DNA from: Moniliophthora roreri
Taxonomy: Eukaryota > Basidiomycota > Agaricomycetes > Agaricales > Marasmiaceae
Direction: 5' to 3'
NCBI GenBank assembly: GCA_001466705.2
Contig: LATX02000035.1
Coordinates: 806,001-870,000, forward strand
DNA length: 64,000 nt
How positions within the stretch are numbered: position 1 is the stretch's first letter; each line of letters starts with the position of its first letter. Both the position numbers and the translations under genes were made by a program. Below, piece after piece: positions 32,459-45,311 of the stretch. The notes beneath the pieces are model-generated. The model saw only the letters and a list, made by a program, of their open reading frames with translations, was not told where the DNA came from and ran no database searches.

Positions 32459-34166
32459 TCACGGCGGTACCCGTATAGTGATGTTCTCTACGACATACTC
32501 CGAATCTGCATAGCCCAGTACTTTGGGCATTCGGGAACTACCAAACCAAAACGACAATTAGAAATTTTCTTGCACAAGACTGTATACACCTACCTATTCA
32601 GCCCCTTCACCTTGGAGATTTGCTCCGAGTTATAATTTGCGAGGCCTCTTCCAACTTCGATGACGTCGTCTTCTGTCAGACGCTCTTGTTCAGCTTGCGT
32701 GATTTGGGCTGAATCGTTCAGATCACCAGAGGAGCCTGAACGAGAAAGCGGCTCTGATGATGACCGTCCGATCGGAGAACTAGGCCTAGTTGACTGTGCA
32801 CTGATTGTGGCTTCTGGTATGTCATCCGAGGAAGATGCGGTTGCCCCTCCTTTCAGTGCACAGATGCGGACCGCCTGCCCCGATGCAAAAGCGCCTATCA
32901 CGCCGACAACACCAGCTGCCAACAAACGTCCACCAGATTCTCTTCGGGACAGGACACGGTGAGCGCCTCCATCAACTATCACACTGCCGGCAGGGAACAG
33001 TGTATGACTTGTCCAAGCCTTGAGGTCCCTCATCGGCAGTAGCAATGGTGTGAATACTGTATGGGGTGGTCGAGGGAGCGCCGCACTGGCTTCGGAGGGC
33101 GATGTCTCGGAAATGAGCTCAGAAGGGGCATTCACTTTTAGGGAATTGTGATATTGAATTATGCCGAAAATGTTTTCGGGGCGCTTGCTAGATGTAATTA
33201 TTGTCGTGACACCGGCGCCTGTCGCTATTTCAGCAGCAATAATCTTGGTCTCCATTCCACCAGTCCCAAGACTGGAACCTAATGTTTTGGTGCTAACTGG
33301 ATGGCCTTTAGTATATTTCCTATGCAAAAAGGAGATGATACGGACCCTTCGAACGTATTGCAGGTATAGAGGTGACAACCTCAATGAGTTCAGATGATGG
33401 ATCCTTCCGCGGATTCGCAGTATAAAGCCCATCCACGTCTGTCAACAAGAAAAGATAGTCGGCATGGATCATAGAAGATGTGATGGCTGATAACGTGTCA
33501 TTGTCGCCAAATTTTATTTCCTGAAGGGATATGAGACCGCTGATTGCGAGTGCAGTGAATGAGTACGCACGCTGACGGATATAGTATCATTTTCATTGAC
33601 AATCGGTACAACCCCCATCGACAAGAGCTCCTTGAGAGTGTTGACAGCATTAAGGTATCGTGTACGCTTTCAAAGATTAGTGAGATTTGAGTTGACACGC
33701 TCAGGAAAGCCTTTAACTGACATCCGATATATCACCACGGGTTATAAGAATCTGTGCGATGGGTTGCTCAAGGTGACCGAATAAATCATCCCACAGCGCA
33801 ATAAGACGACCTTGACCGATAGCTGCCAAAGCCTTTGACAACATTCAGTGTTTGAATCCTCCCAAGAGACAACACAGTGTTACCTGCTTCCCTGACAAAC
33901 TCTTTGGCCTTGACGGTATGTTCATGCGCTTGAGACCAACGCCAATCGCTCCAGAGCTAACCAGAACAACTTTGTGACCTTGCGACCGTAAATGCACCAC
34001 AGTTTCCACCACTGAGGACAAGGTCGACAGTAGGGGTTGATGTGTCTCCTCATGGACAATTGAAGACGTTCCTGTGTTCTGACTGAGTATTGCATGCTAC
34101 TGCAGAGATACAATCAAAGATACCTAGTTTGATGACTATGGTACATGGAGGACCGGTTCTAGCCAT
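32459..34166 (-). CDS. PRO1: Glutamate 5-kinase (proline synthesis) with PUA domain
   Basis: First step of proline synthesis, phosphorylating glutamate. The start [15 protein letters not shown] (34166) is the classic kinase N-terminus (V-I-K-L-G-T/S-S). After a 50-nt intron come [67 protein letters not shown] and [15 protein letters not shown], all family signatures of the amino-acid kinase fold. A PUA domain follows ([19 protein letters not shown]), split by a Ser-rich insert around 32680-32860. The last exon, joined across an intron, reads [14 protein letters not shown] and stops at 32459-32461. The PUA domain is typical for this enzyme, but the long Ser-rich insert inside it is less usual. 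Confidence 0.93.
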
Positions 34167-34290
34167 GAGTATGACTCGTGTTGGAGGTCATGTTTGAGAT
34201 TCTCAGCAATTTCCCGTGAGAATCAATCAAAAACTAAAAAAATTTCTTAAATTCTTCTTCCACTCACACCGAGGACGCTGCGGGGTTCCG

Positions 34291-35876
34291 ATGCATCAAG
34301 CACTCCTCATCGACGAAATTATTCAAATTGTCCTTGACTTGTGTCTTGACTTCGGCGACGGCTCGACGCTGAGTCGAGCTTCCAGAGTTTGTAGGGCTTG
34401 GCGGGACCCTGCCTTGAACCGACTCTGGCATCGTCTTATAGATGTTACCCCATTACTGCAGCTGATTCCAGGTTTGATTCGAGTCAATGGAGTCTATGTG
34501 AGTGTTCAGGTTGTTCTGTACCGCCTTTTCTCATCAAGCTCCAGGCCTTCGAATCCCCCGCGCATCCCGACCTTCGTGCACTACGTTCATATAGTTCCCG
34601 AGTGAAGCACATTAAAACCCGCCAGAGCGTGCAATTACACCCATCTGTCTCCTCATTGTTGTCCTCTGTTGGCAATGGATTGTTCACAAGACTCACCACC
34701 GCCCAACTCTCCCTCACTAATTGCCATAGTTTCTGTCCAATGCTCGGACCCAGTGACAAATTGGAGCGCCTTGACCTGGACTTGGGTTTCAAGAACAGCA
34801 TTCTGCCCAGCACCAACAATGCAGCCAGCGAATTATTGGGTGACCTACCGAACTTGACATCCCTCAGTCTTCGAGGCTCAGCCTCAGAGCAGGTGCTTCG
34901 TGCCGTTTCTGCGGTTTCCAACCTACGAACCCTCTCCTTAAGAATCAGCACATCCCTTGATTCGGAGACTATTTTGGCCATCTCCGCCTTCCCCTTCCTT
35001 ACCGGACTGGAACTGCATGCCGTTCATATTCGGTCCACCAAGCTGGCAGAGAAATGGACTGCTAGGGGCGGTGCACCATGTTTCCCATCACTCAAATCTC
35101 TCTCAATACGGGCTCGTATCGCTCTGATTGGTACAATTCTCCATCACATGCAATCCGATCAACTTCAATCTCTTTACATCGACATTGAACCCGTCGTTCA
35201 ATCCGATGACTCCTGGACCGCCTTATTTAACATCATGAAGGACAAGACCCCATTCCTGCACGATTTCACCATAGACCATCACGTAGACACCGATCCAATC
35301 GGTTTAGAGGACAGTAACGCTAATGATTCCAATAATGCCCCTGTTGTTCCCAACAACGCCACCGCCATAGACTTTGAAGATATGCTCAGGTTCGACCTCG
35401 TACGACCTTTGTTCAAACTTCATGACTTGAAACGCCTCGTATTCGATACAACTCCTCCCATCGTAATACGCGACGAGGACTTTACCCAGATCGCAACGCA
35501 CTGGCCTAAACTGGCACATCTCGAACTCGGAACTGTTCCTACTGTTGACCCTCGATGGGTTCCACAAACTAGTCTTAAGGGACTAGTCACCCTTTCGCAG
35601 AAGTCAACGACCCTCATCAGCCTCGTAATACCCATAGACATGATCACGTCTGTTGACGTTGTTATACCCAAGCAGTCGCATCCAGCGAACGCTCTTCGCA
35701 AAATAACCATCACCTCTCTTACCCCGCCGGACGCGACTCTGATGGCGAAGTCCCTTGATACCTTGTTTCCCTGCTTGCAGGTGATCGATGGTACCTCGGA
35801 GCACGAAATGGAATGGTCCGATATTCAGGCCATGTTCCAAGGCCTACGCGCCATTCAACTTGCCGTGCGGGGATAA
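34291..35876 (+). CDS. F-box protein with leucine-rich C-terminal region
   Basis: Exon 1 (34291-34497) encodes LIDEIIQIVLDLCLDF, then LSRASRVCRAWRDPALNRLW, an F-box. Exon 2 (34545-35876) adds 443 residues with repeated L-x2-L-x-L patterns (ERLDLDLGF, LPNLTSLSLRGS, NLRTLSLRIS, LTGLELHAVH, LKSLSIRARI), resembling irregular leucine-rich repeats. The total is 512 residues, ending QLAVRG at 35876. The intron of 47 nt has a GTGAGT donor. It should act as the substrate receptor of an SCF ubiquitin ligase. Agaricomycetes have very large, fast-evolving families of such genes, so the target cannot be guessed. The low-complexity D/N-rich stretch at about 35305-35350 is probably a surface loop. Confidence 0.8.
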
Positions 35877-36107
35877 TATCGACGTCCCTTGTCATCTCAC
35901 TGGGGCCTCTCATGGAATTTCCTCAGAAAAGTACCCCTTTAGTACATCAACCTAATTCGTCTAAGGTCTCAGATTCCATGAACTATACCTAGAGTGGCTC
36001 CAGATACTACTGCACTTCACCATGTAATGCTTCATACCTACATAATTATCTATGTAGATGTTGGTTTAGTTTCGGTTTCGTTATTTATTTATTAGGAGTA
36101 CATAGAT

Positions 36108-37448
36108 TTAGATATCAATTATAGATTTCTGCGCAGAGGTATAATACCACGCATTATAGAAGTGTTTGCTATCGAGCTCGAGTTCATACTGCTTTGCCCA
36201 TTCGGTGACCTTATCCAGTGATACTCCAGCCTCGAGGAGTGTTTCTTTGCTGCCCTTGAGGAAGGCCTGGTGCAAGGCCATCTTTAGAGATCTTGAATGA
36301 TCTGGAGAATATTTAGAACGCACCCTTTGATTCATGTTCAGGATCATGCCAAGTTCAGCGCCATAGTCAAGGTCTTTCCCAGCCCAGTTGATTGGACTGA
36401 AATATCGTGTGAATTTGATTCTGCTGAACGCGCTGGATGCCCTGACTAACTCGTCTATCCGTCGATACTGGTTACTTCTGGTCAGACTTCCGACCAGAGA
36501 GAGCCAGCCGGTATACCACGACTGGTTTCCTGTCATGGAGAGAGCTCCTGAAGACTTGTCCCATTCAACGGGTGCGACTAGTTGCTTGTTCTCATCAAAG
36601 ACTATCCAATCTCCGTCGGCGATGAGAAGGAGGCCATCTGCAGTGCTCGATCAATTGAGTTGGTTAAGGACATCTGAGTGGACATACTAGGCCTTAGATT
36701 CTCGGCCAGGAGATTGACCAAGCTTTGGGGGTCCTTAACCTGTTCCCTGTCATAGGTCATGCGGGAGAAGTTGTGAATAAACACATACATGCTGAACGAC
36801 ACAGCGACAGTGAACGATGTCGGCTTGACCCTTGAAAGGGAGGAGCGACGCGGAGATATCTCCCTGTACAAATCTGCAGATGGTAAGTCAATACCCCGAT
36901 CATAATTCCGTCAGACGTAACACCCACTCGAAGTTCGGCGGTGCATGCCTGGGTCGCACATATCATAATGATGATACAATATGGGTAGACGGCATTGAGA
37001 ATGTTACATCCACTCACGGAAAGTCCTGCTTTACAAGGTCGAAACCGATGACCCGGGCGTATGGGTACTTTTTCGCCATCTCAATTGCCCTTTCAAATAG
37101 TATCATATTATCGATCAGACGATGCGCATGAGGTGGGAAGAATTACGAACCATATACCTGAGCCACAGCCGACGTCCATAATGGTGGTTTGCCGTCCTTC
37201 GCGGGGTTCTAAAACTTTTCCAACCGTCTCGGTGAGGTGCTTGGGGTACAGGCCGTCCACCAGTAAGCACCACATTTTGTGTTGGATGGCGAGGCGCTAA
37301 TGGCCCTGAAAGTGAGTGGCGGAGAGATCTTCAGTAACGATTAGAAAGTTTACATCCATCTCAGCAAGGTCGGTAGCCAGCTTGTAGTCCTGAATAAAAA
37401 GGCGTGAAGAAGCGGGAAAACGTATAAACCTGAACAATTTACTTTCAT
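36108..37448 (-). CDS. SAM-dependent methyltransferase of the LaeA-like class
   Basis: Eight or so small exons join in frame. A two-codon first exon (MK, 37448) precedes DYKLATDLAEMD, then RLAIQHKMWCLLVDGLYP, then the SAM-binding motif DVGCGSGIWAIEMAKKYP, then ARVIGFDL, FEWGDISASLLPF, ADIVHCRCVVQHVKDP, SLVNLLAENLRP and LLLIADGDW. The C-terminal half runs through YTGWLSLVGSLTRS to SAQKSIIDI at 36108. The E/D-x-G-x-G-x-G loop, the D after strand 2 and the post-I and post-II motifs are all present. Such enzymes in fungi include LaeA and many secondary-metabolite and unknown methyltransferases. No metabolic cluster surrounds it, so the substrate is unknown. Intron spacing makes automatic prediction here error-prone. 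Confidence 0.75.
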
Positions 37449-37727
37449 CGTATAATGAGTGGCACAGGGCGAGAGTGGTACGGACTGAGAGGGAGTGAGG
37501 AAGACTATAGCGCCTAGGCTGAGGCGTGGAAACCTTTTAAAGGATGGGCGAAATTGCCGTCAGGCAGCTTCGCACAGGCAAATGAAATGCCTACGATAAA
37601 GCTTAATAGACTCCGTGGGTCACAGGAACTCTCAGGACAAAGGCATGTGCATTAGGCGTCATAGCGGGTAGATTGAAGTGGTACTGATAAGCATACAGAG
37701 CCCTACGACCCACTATATTACAAAAGC

Positions 37728-38578
<851 letters not shown>

Positions 38579-39962
38579 ATGGACAGCGACGATGATACTC
38601 AGATGATGGATGTGGATTCCATCCCTGCATCTGCAAAGGGCAAAGCAAGAGCACTTGATATTGACGTTCCTCCACCTCCCGACAATGAGAATTTACCATG
38701 GTACGTGACACGCCTTCAAGGTATAGTTCAACTAACCAACTTCACAGGGTTGAGAAATACCGACCCACGACGTTAGACGATGTTGTATCTCACAAGGAAA
38801 TTACTAGCACCAGTAAGTTCTGGTATTCTCTTTCTAGGAACATTTATTCATTATCGCAGTTGAAAAGTTCATTGAAAAGAACCGTCTACCGCATCTGCTA
38901 TTCTACGGTCCACCAGGAACAGGAAAGACGTCAACAATCCTTGCAGTAGCACGAAGGATATACGGGGCAAACTACAAAAAACAGATTTTGGAGGTGCGAG
39001 AATCCATAGGAGCAATGCTTCCAAGTTCTAATTTTTTTTAGCTGAACGCTTCAGATGACCGAGGTATCGACGTCGTTCGGGAACAAATCAAACAATTTGC
39101 AGAAACTCGAACACTCTTCTCAAAGGGATTCAAGCTTATTATACTCGATGAAGCGGACATGATGACTCAAGCCGCCCAAGCCGCACTGCGACGTATCATT
39201 GAGCAATATACCAAGAACGTTCGGTTTTGCATCATCTGCAACTACGTCAATAAAATCACTCCTGCCATTCAAAGTCGATGCACCCGTTTTCGATTCTCAC
39301 CACTTCCCATATCCGAGGTCGAGAAACGACTCAAGACCGTGATTGAGGCTGAAAAGTGAGTAATTGTTAGGATAGGCGAGAGACCACCACTGACGGTCTC
39401 CCAGAGTGAACTTGACTGATGATGGGAAGGATGCATTATTAAAGCTATCGAAAGGAGACATGCGACGCGCTTTGAATGTTCTTCAAGCATGTCATGCTGC
39501 GTACGACATTACCAGGGAGACAGAGATATACAACTGCACAGGGAATCCCCATCCGTCTGACATCGAGAAGATCTGCCAGTACATGATGGGGCATGACTTC
39601 ACCACTGCCTATCAAAGTATATTTCTTATCATAAGTGATTCTCCAAGATTTGCTGAACGTGTTTATTTTTACAGTGATATCCAAGATGAAGATTGAACGT
39701 GGTCTTGCGCTTCAAGATTTACTTACTGGTGCATATGAGTATATTGAAAGTATTGAGCTCAAGCCCCATGCACGCATCTATTTGTTGGACCAGCTTGCTA
39801 CAACTGAGTGCATATTCTTCATCCATTCTCTTGCGTATTCTATTTTGACCTCATGCCAACAGGCATCGCCTCTCCACTGGTGGGAATGAGAAGATCCAGA
39901 TGAGCGCCTTGCTAGGTGCTTTCAAGAACGCAGTGGAGCTTACTTCCCGACCTATATCATAA
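38579..39962 (+). CDS. RFC3: Replication factor C subunit (yeast Rfc3, human RFC5)
   Basis: A clamp-loader ATPase that helps load PCNA at primer ends. After an acidic N-terminus ([13 protein letters not shown]) come [18 protein letters not shown], Walker A in [31 protein letters not shown], Walker B in [12 protein letters not shown], the arginine finger in [13 protein letters not shown] (the SRC motif), and [13 protein letters not shown] (sensor 2 region). It ends [20 protein letters not shown]. About 345 residues over at least six exons. The LPWVEKYRP...SHKEI start and [12 protein letters not shown] segment point to the Rfc3/RFC5 orthologue rather than Rfc2, 4 or 5 of yeast. PCNA links this gene to DNMT5 above only by function. 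Confidence 0.95.
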
Positions 39963-40150
39963 CATGTTTTTCTATACCTTACTCCCTTCCTTGCAATACT
40001 ATCTGAGTTCTTTGATCAATACGAAATCTGCCATACTCTGAAGTGGTATGTCTGTGTGCCTTCAGTAAGCTAATGGTCCAACCTCCGACTGAATGGCCCG
40101 ATAAATCGACCGGAGTTGGGTTACTTCATTCCATCAGTGTTATACAGGTG

Positions 40151-42333
40151 CTAGTTGGTCGGCATCTTCAGACAAGAGACCTTCAGCCCATCTCCGCTCC
40201 ACTTGGCTACCTCTATCAATAGATCGAGTTTCTTCTGCGTGGCAGTGGCCGAACGAAGTTCGTAGAGTGTTGCTAGTCGTAGACGTTCAGTAAAGAGCTT
40301 CATATAGGGAAGAAATAATCTTACAAAGATTAAATAAGAACGGCTCCGCAACGACAGCCGTAGACGGGGATGACTTGAGAGCCTTCTCAAGGACGTCGAT
40401 TCCCTGTAATGCATGTAGGACTTAAGACTTTCGAACGCTGCAAGCTACTTTCATGTTTCGTACCTCCTTCAGCCTTCCTTGACTTAGCAGTGCCACAGAG
40501 AGGTTGTTCACGGCCTGCAAGTGCATCAGAATACGGTACAATGATAGCACGAGTTGAGCTCACAATGAAGTTCTCTTCACGCTGGAGTAATGCTTGCAGG
40601 ATGTCGCTGGCCGCTTTCCATTCACCATTGGCAGAGGCAAGTAACGCTTTGTTCATATCCTTCAGTGATCCTTCCGCCGTCGGGTCTTTATCAACGATTC
40701 CAAAGTGCTTCATAGCATTCGAGATATGTCCTGACTGCAGGTATATACGAGCGATCGCCGAGCGCAGAGTAGGAGAGGATAGATCTTCCGATTCGTACTC
40801 CTGTTCAAGGAGTGGTTCCAGTAGTTTACAAGCGGCACCAAATTCCTTAACATCAGGTGTAGTCAGTACAACAGGCCAGACAGAGAGGCACAGTACTGCC
40901 CACCTTCATCTCCATGAGCTGCGAAGCAATGATCAAGCAAATCCTAGCTCCACGTTCCTTCCACATTGAAACGTTGGTAGGATCCGAATTCATTGACCGC
41001 GCTTTCGCCTTGCACTTTTTTAAAAGTTGGTAGAGGGCATCGAGGTATGACATGTGGTCCCCGGCCCAGTACTTGAGTCGGGCATGCATGACTTCAAGTT
41101 CAAAAGGAAGGATGCGATCGAAGAGATATGCTTTGGTTTCTGGCGGCTCTACTGCATTCAACACAGAAAACAGGTTGTTACATTCTGCTGACGTTTGATT
41201 GAAGAGGCGTAGTCGGGAGAGGCATGCCAGACGCAAATACCACAACTGGCACAATGATACAGGTTCAGTATAGCCCCATTGCCCGCGATCTCAAGACTCA
41301 CCCCAAGTATCAAAGATAGCTCCTCTGGATCTGTGGCCACTATTCTATCGCGTGCCATTCTGGCTAACGCTCTCCAGCTACTCGTCATAACCAAGGTGTG
41401 AAAGTTGCTGTTTTGCCATTCTCCAGATAGATCTCGGGCAGGTCGTTTATCAGGTGGATAAATATATTTGTTCAGCAACGTAGTCAATGGATCAGTCTAA
41501 TACAAGGTAAATACAGTGAATCCTTAGATAGCCACCACGTTAGATGATATGAAACAGGGCGGCGCACATTCGGAATTGGGAGGAACATCGTCGGGATGAC
41601 GAGTCCTGGGATGTATATTTCTAGTACTTCTTCTTCTTCTGTATCTTTTTCTTCGGCTGGGGTTGGCGGGATGTCCTTGTTGACATTGGGGGTGATAGGA
41701 GTAACTGGGGTCGAAGAAACTGGTGGAACATCGAGAGCAATATCATCGGTAGGGGGTAGGGATTCAGCGGGCTCGCTTTTAGGCGAATCATCCTCGATTA
41801 AGAAAGGATTGGGAACTTCCGGTTCGACATAGACAGACGAAAGCTCTTCAGCTGCAGGTGAACGTGGGAGATGGGATTCCCCCGACACCACCTCGTCGTC
41901 TACATGGCTACCTTCCTCTCTCATGTAGTCTGCCGACATTGTTGACGAGGATGTAGAAGGGGAAATTGTCGAGGGAAGGGGACGGGATGGTGGGAGCTCG
42001 AGAGGAAGCGACACGGCTCGGTCATGACGAGGTGTCAGGATCACATGGGTAACAGATTCGAGCGCACGAGCCACGCTGCTATTTGGTCAACAACGACCTC
42101 TAGGTTCTAGCAAGCAGAGAGAAAACAAAATACCTTTTTGACGAAGGTTTCTTGGGAGAATGGAAAGAAATGGACCGAATTCTCTCTACACCCCTCTTCA
42201 TACTCCTCAACATATTTCGCTTCCCGCTGCTCTCCTTTGCCACTTGAAACCCATCATGCGACTCAGACTCTGAACTGGAATCTGAAGAGGGAAATGAGAC
42301 AGCATGATGAGGCTTGATGAGCTTGCGAGGCAT
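40151..42333 (-). CDS. TRAPPC12: TRAPPC12-like TPR protein
   Basis: The start MPRKLIKPHHAV at 42333 precedes a long Ser/Pro- and acid-rich disordered region (about 41560-42330). The folded part begins LNKYIYPPDKRPARDLSGEW, then SSWRALARMARDRIV, LWYLRLACLSRLRLFNQ, PFELEVMHARLKYWAGD and LDALYQLLKKCKA, then tetratricopeptide-like helices (CKLLEPLL, IARIYLQSGHISNAMKHF, KALLASANGEWKAASDIL). The C-terminus has LFNLATLYELRS-like sequence and ends VSCLKMPTN. Order and C-terminal signature match TRAPPC12, a subunit of the TRAPP III Rab-activating complex for ER-to-Golgi and autophagy traffic. A related TPR protein is possible, since similarity was judged by eye. Confidence 0.75.
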
Positions 42334-42892
42334 AGTTTGCGACTGAGGGGGCGCTGTGACCACCCGAAATTCACTCTTTTATACCACTTTCAGAGCTTCT
42401 GGCAGGTGGATATCGGGCATATGCTTGGACCGCCCGTCAACTTGCACGGACAATAACGGGTGCATTGTATCTAGCTCTTTCTAGGTTCAAGCTATTTCAT
42501 CTTTCCATCCCTGTCTGGACCCTCGACGCGGCATGTGCATTTGGACATCAGTCCTGCCACAATTGTCAAATCAAGCGAGTAGTGTATCTCTGCTGTATTA
42601 TTCCAGATGTATCATTGAATCTTATTCGCGATCGGGCCCTGTCTCAGTCGGATGTGCGAACGAGCCGGTTTCTCCAACACACAGACACAGATATCAATCG
42701 GCAATAAGACAGCAAGAGATAAGCGCGGCGGGTGCAAGTGTGGGGTGGCTGGCAGCTAGACGACAGGCCCAGATTAGTTCTAGGAGCTGTTCTCCCTCCG
42801 GATCATAAGTTTCGCTGTTCGCAACAAGTATTTACATTGATAGCGACGGGGCGTATGAGATCATCAGCGGTGTAGTATCGATGTCCAATTCT
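42334..42892. other. Intergenic, no gene seen
   Basis: Promoter side of the TRAPPC12-like gene and 3' flank of the eIF2D gene. Plus-strand frames here have no protein-like character. Confidence 0.45.
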
Positions 42893-45041
42893 TCACTTCT
42901 TTCCGGTCATGTCCGCCACTTCTATCCACTTCTTAGATACGCCCTTCCCGAGGAGATATTCAGTCACCGCTTTGGTCTGCTTCCCCTGCACTAAGACTTC
43001 AAGGCCTGCCCCTGCTGGCTTGCCAGGAATGGGCGAAACTGTATAGACACTGGTTAGGGACGAGGTACAACAACCGGGGTGAGACTCACCAGAAGTTGCA
43101 CCGGCGCAAACTCTTTTCAGGTCTTCCGCCATTTCCTCAGCGTCTATATGAAATGGCTCAAACCCAGTAATGAGCGTGCATGCCTTTCTACCCTGCCGTA
43201 TCTTTGTCGTGACATTGATAGCCTCAAGTTTACCCTTCCTAGACACGGGAAATACATCAGCTTTCGGGGGTGATTGTTAGGGACGTCGTGACTTACTTGG
43301 GTACCACGTCTTTGCCTTCGACGGAGACTATGTACCAGTTCTGCATCCTTTCGACAATTTTCTTTGTCAAATCAACCCGTTTCATGAACTCTACATCCTC
43401 TTCAGGCTGGCCCGCTTCTCTTGCTTTTTTCCCCTTGCCCTGCGATGCTTTTGCTGATACACATGCTACTAGCAATCCGTCCAGGTTGATATATGCTTGC
43501 TCGTGCTTATTCACGAGCTCTTTCGAGGCAATATACGCGTTTAGAAGATCGCGAATCTCGGTGATAGTATACAGTTTTGACGAGCTATCGCAAGCGAAGT
43601 CAGAAACGGCAAACCTTGAGAGCCGAACGAAGCCACGAACCTGCCCCCCATACCTTCGAACAAGGCGACACTGGGTCCATGAGGCTTCCAAAGTTCTTGA
43701 ACGTCCAATTCTGCTTTCTCTTTCTCCCGTTCCTTCTCCGCAATCTCTTCCTTTTTGGCCTTCTTCGCAGCTTTCGCTTCCACCTCGCCTACTGTCGCAT
43801 ACAATTTATGTGACTGGACGTCGGGATGTTTGGCATTGACAGAGGTGATGAGCAGGTCCGATTGTTTCGGTGGGGTCTTGGTACTGAGCAATGATGCTTT
43901 CTCGGCTGACTTGAGGAAAGCCGTGAGCGATTTGTGGGTAGAAGCTTTGATTATAATATCTCGAGGGTCCATAACCAAGTCCCAAGGTTCTACATTCTGA
44001 CCCGCAGCAGAGCTTGGGAAAACGACGAGTGACGGAAAGTTGGGACGTGCAGGAAGAATGTGAGACGTGTTAAAGGTCGTGGATGTAATGGGGAAGGCTG
44101 ATGTCGGAAGGTTAGACAATGTCGTTGCAAGTGCTTGCAATAGAGATTTGTGCAAAAGGTCAGAAATTTCCTCTGGTGTATAGCTAAAGTTTGGGATCGT
44201 AGCAGATGGTTCCACCGCCTGTGAGGAATTACTTTGTGTAGACAAATTTTCCATCCCCTGCGTAATCTCCTCAGTGGCTTGACTATCATCCACGCCATTT
44301 TCTCCATCAGCTTGCTCGGCATCTGCACCATTCCTCTGTATTGGCACGTCTTCAGGCGGCTCTGATTTGTTCCCCATCTCCCACAGGTGATCTTTCCACG
44401 TATGCAGGATAATCACTGCTTTCCCCTTTTCCCTGCCACCATCTGCTAGTTGATCGCTGGACACGGCCAAACGACCAACAGCAAGAGGTGGCGAAAGCGT
44501 AGGCGTCCCATCGCGCGACTCATACTTGCAAACCGAGACCAACTGGCCTTCCTTTAAAGACGGTGTATGGTGAACGACTTCCTTCGGGGAAGATCGATTG
44601 GGATAGGTATAAACACGAAGAATGAATGAAATCACCTCCTGGAATCATCAAGTCGGCACCACCGACAAGAATAGGTATAACAGCTTTTGGAGTCGAGAGG
44701 AACGGCAGCAGCCTTGGATTCTTCCATAAAGTGTATACTGTCGGAATCATGTCTTCGGACCCCTTCCCAACTGTAAACCATAACGGATTGCCATCTGGTG
44801 ATAAATACGCGAGCTAAGCGAGAAATCAGTACAAACTATCATGAATTTGGCATCATGAACTCACGCCTTGCTCGTTGAGATGAGTGCTAAATTTCACGGA
44901 AAGAATACCTTCGGGTACAAGCATGCCGGCATCTTCAACAGGTATCGAGAACGATTCCGTTATTCGATTTCTGAGCTTCTTTCGATCAGAGTTGCGAAGA
45001 GGAGACGATGTTTTGAGGTTTCCCAACGGTTTCTTGAACAT
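42893..45041 (-). CDS. TMA64: Translation factor eIF2D (ligatin; yeast Tma64)
   Basis: Delivers tRNA to the ribosomal P site independently of GTP and helps recycle 40S subunits after termination. N-terminus MFKKPLGNLKTSSPLRNSDR, then a PUA-containing region (GILSVKFSTHLNEQG, then PTVYTLWKNPRLLPFLSTPK, VIPILVGGADLMIPG). A Glu-rich linker follows, then a winged-helix/SWIB-like middle (LYATVGEVEAKAAKK, then LYTITEIRDLLNAYIASKEL). The C-terminal SUI1 (eIF1-like) domain has KGKLEAINVTTKIRQGRKA, CTLITGFEPFHID, AEEMAEDLKRVCAGATS, GLEVLVQGKQTKAV and ends at 42893. All family domains are present in the right order, with several short introns. An alanine/lysine/glutamate-rich helix lies at about 43690-43790. 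Confidence 0.9.
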
Positions 45042-45311
45042 CGATGGTGATGGCGTAGTCGCGAGGTGTCAATTGCCGGTGGCCTTCACACAATCGTCAT
45101 GTTTACGACACCAAGATTCACTGTACAATTAAAAACCATACTAGAATAATTATATTGCTCATAGGAACGATAACACGACAAAATAAAGCGGCTGAATGCA
45201 TGGATATGAATGAACTGTGGGATATGGTGACCGGAATGCTTCAATGTCTGCAGCTAATATAATACGTCCTCGTCGCAACTCTACGATAGCTAGCACTGTG
45301 AAATGCATATT
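45042..45311. other. Short intergenic stretch
   Basis: 3' flank of the GAS2-domain gene and promoter side of eIF2D. No exon-like frame is seen. Confidence 0.5.

Noticed and set aside
40409..40969. 186-codon plus-strand open frame
   Set aside because: It is the antisense shadow of the TRAPPC12-like TPR exons, which carry clear family sequence.
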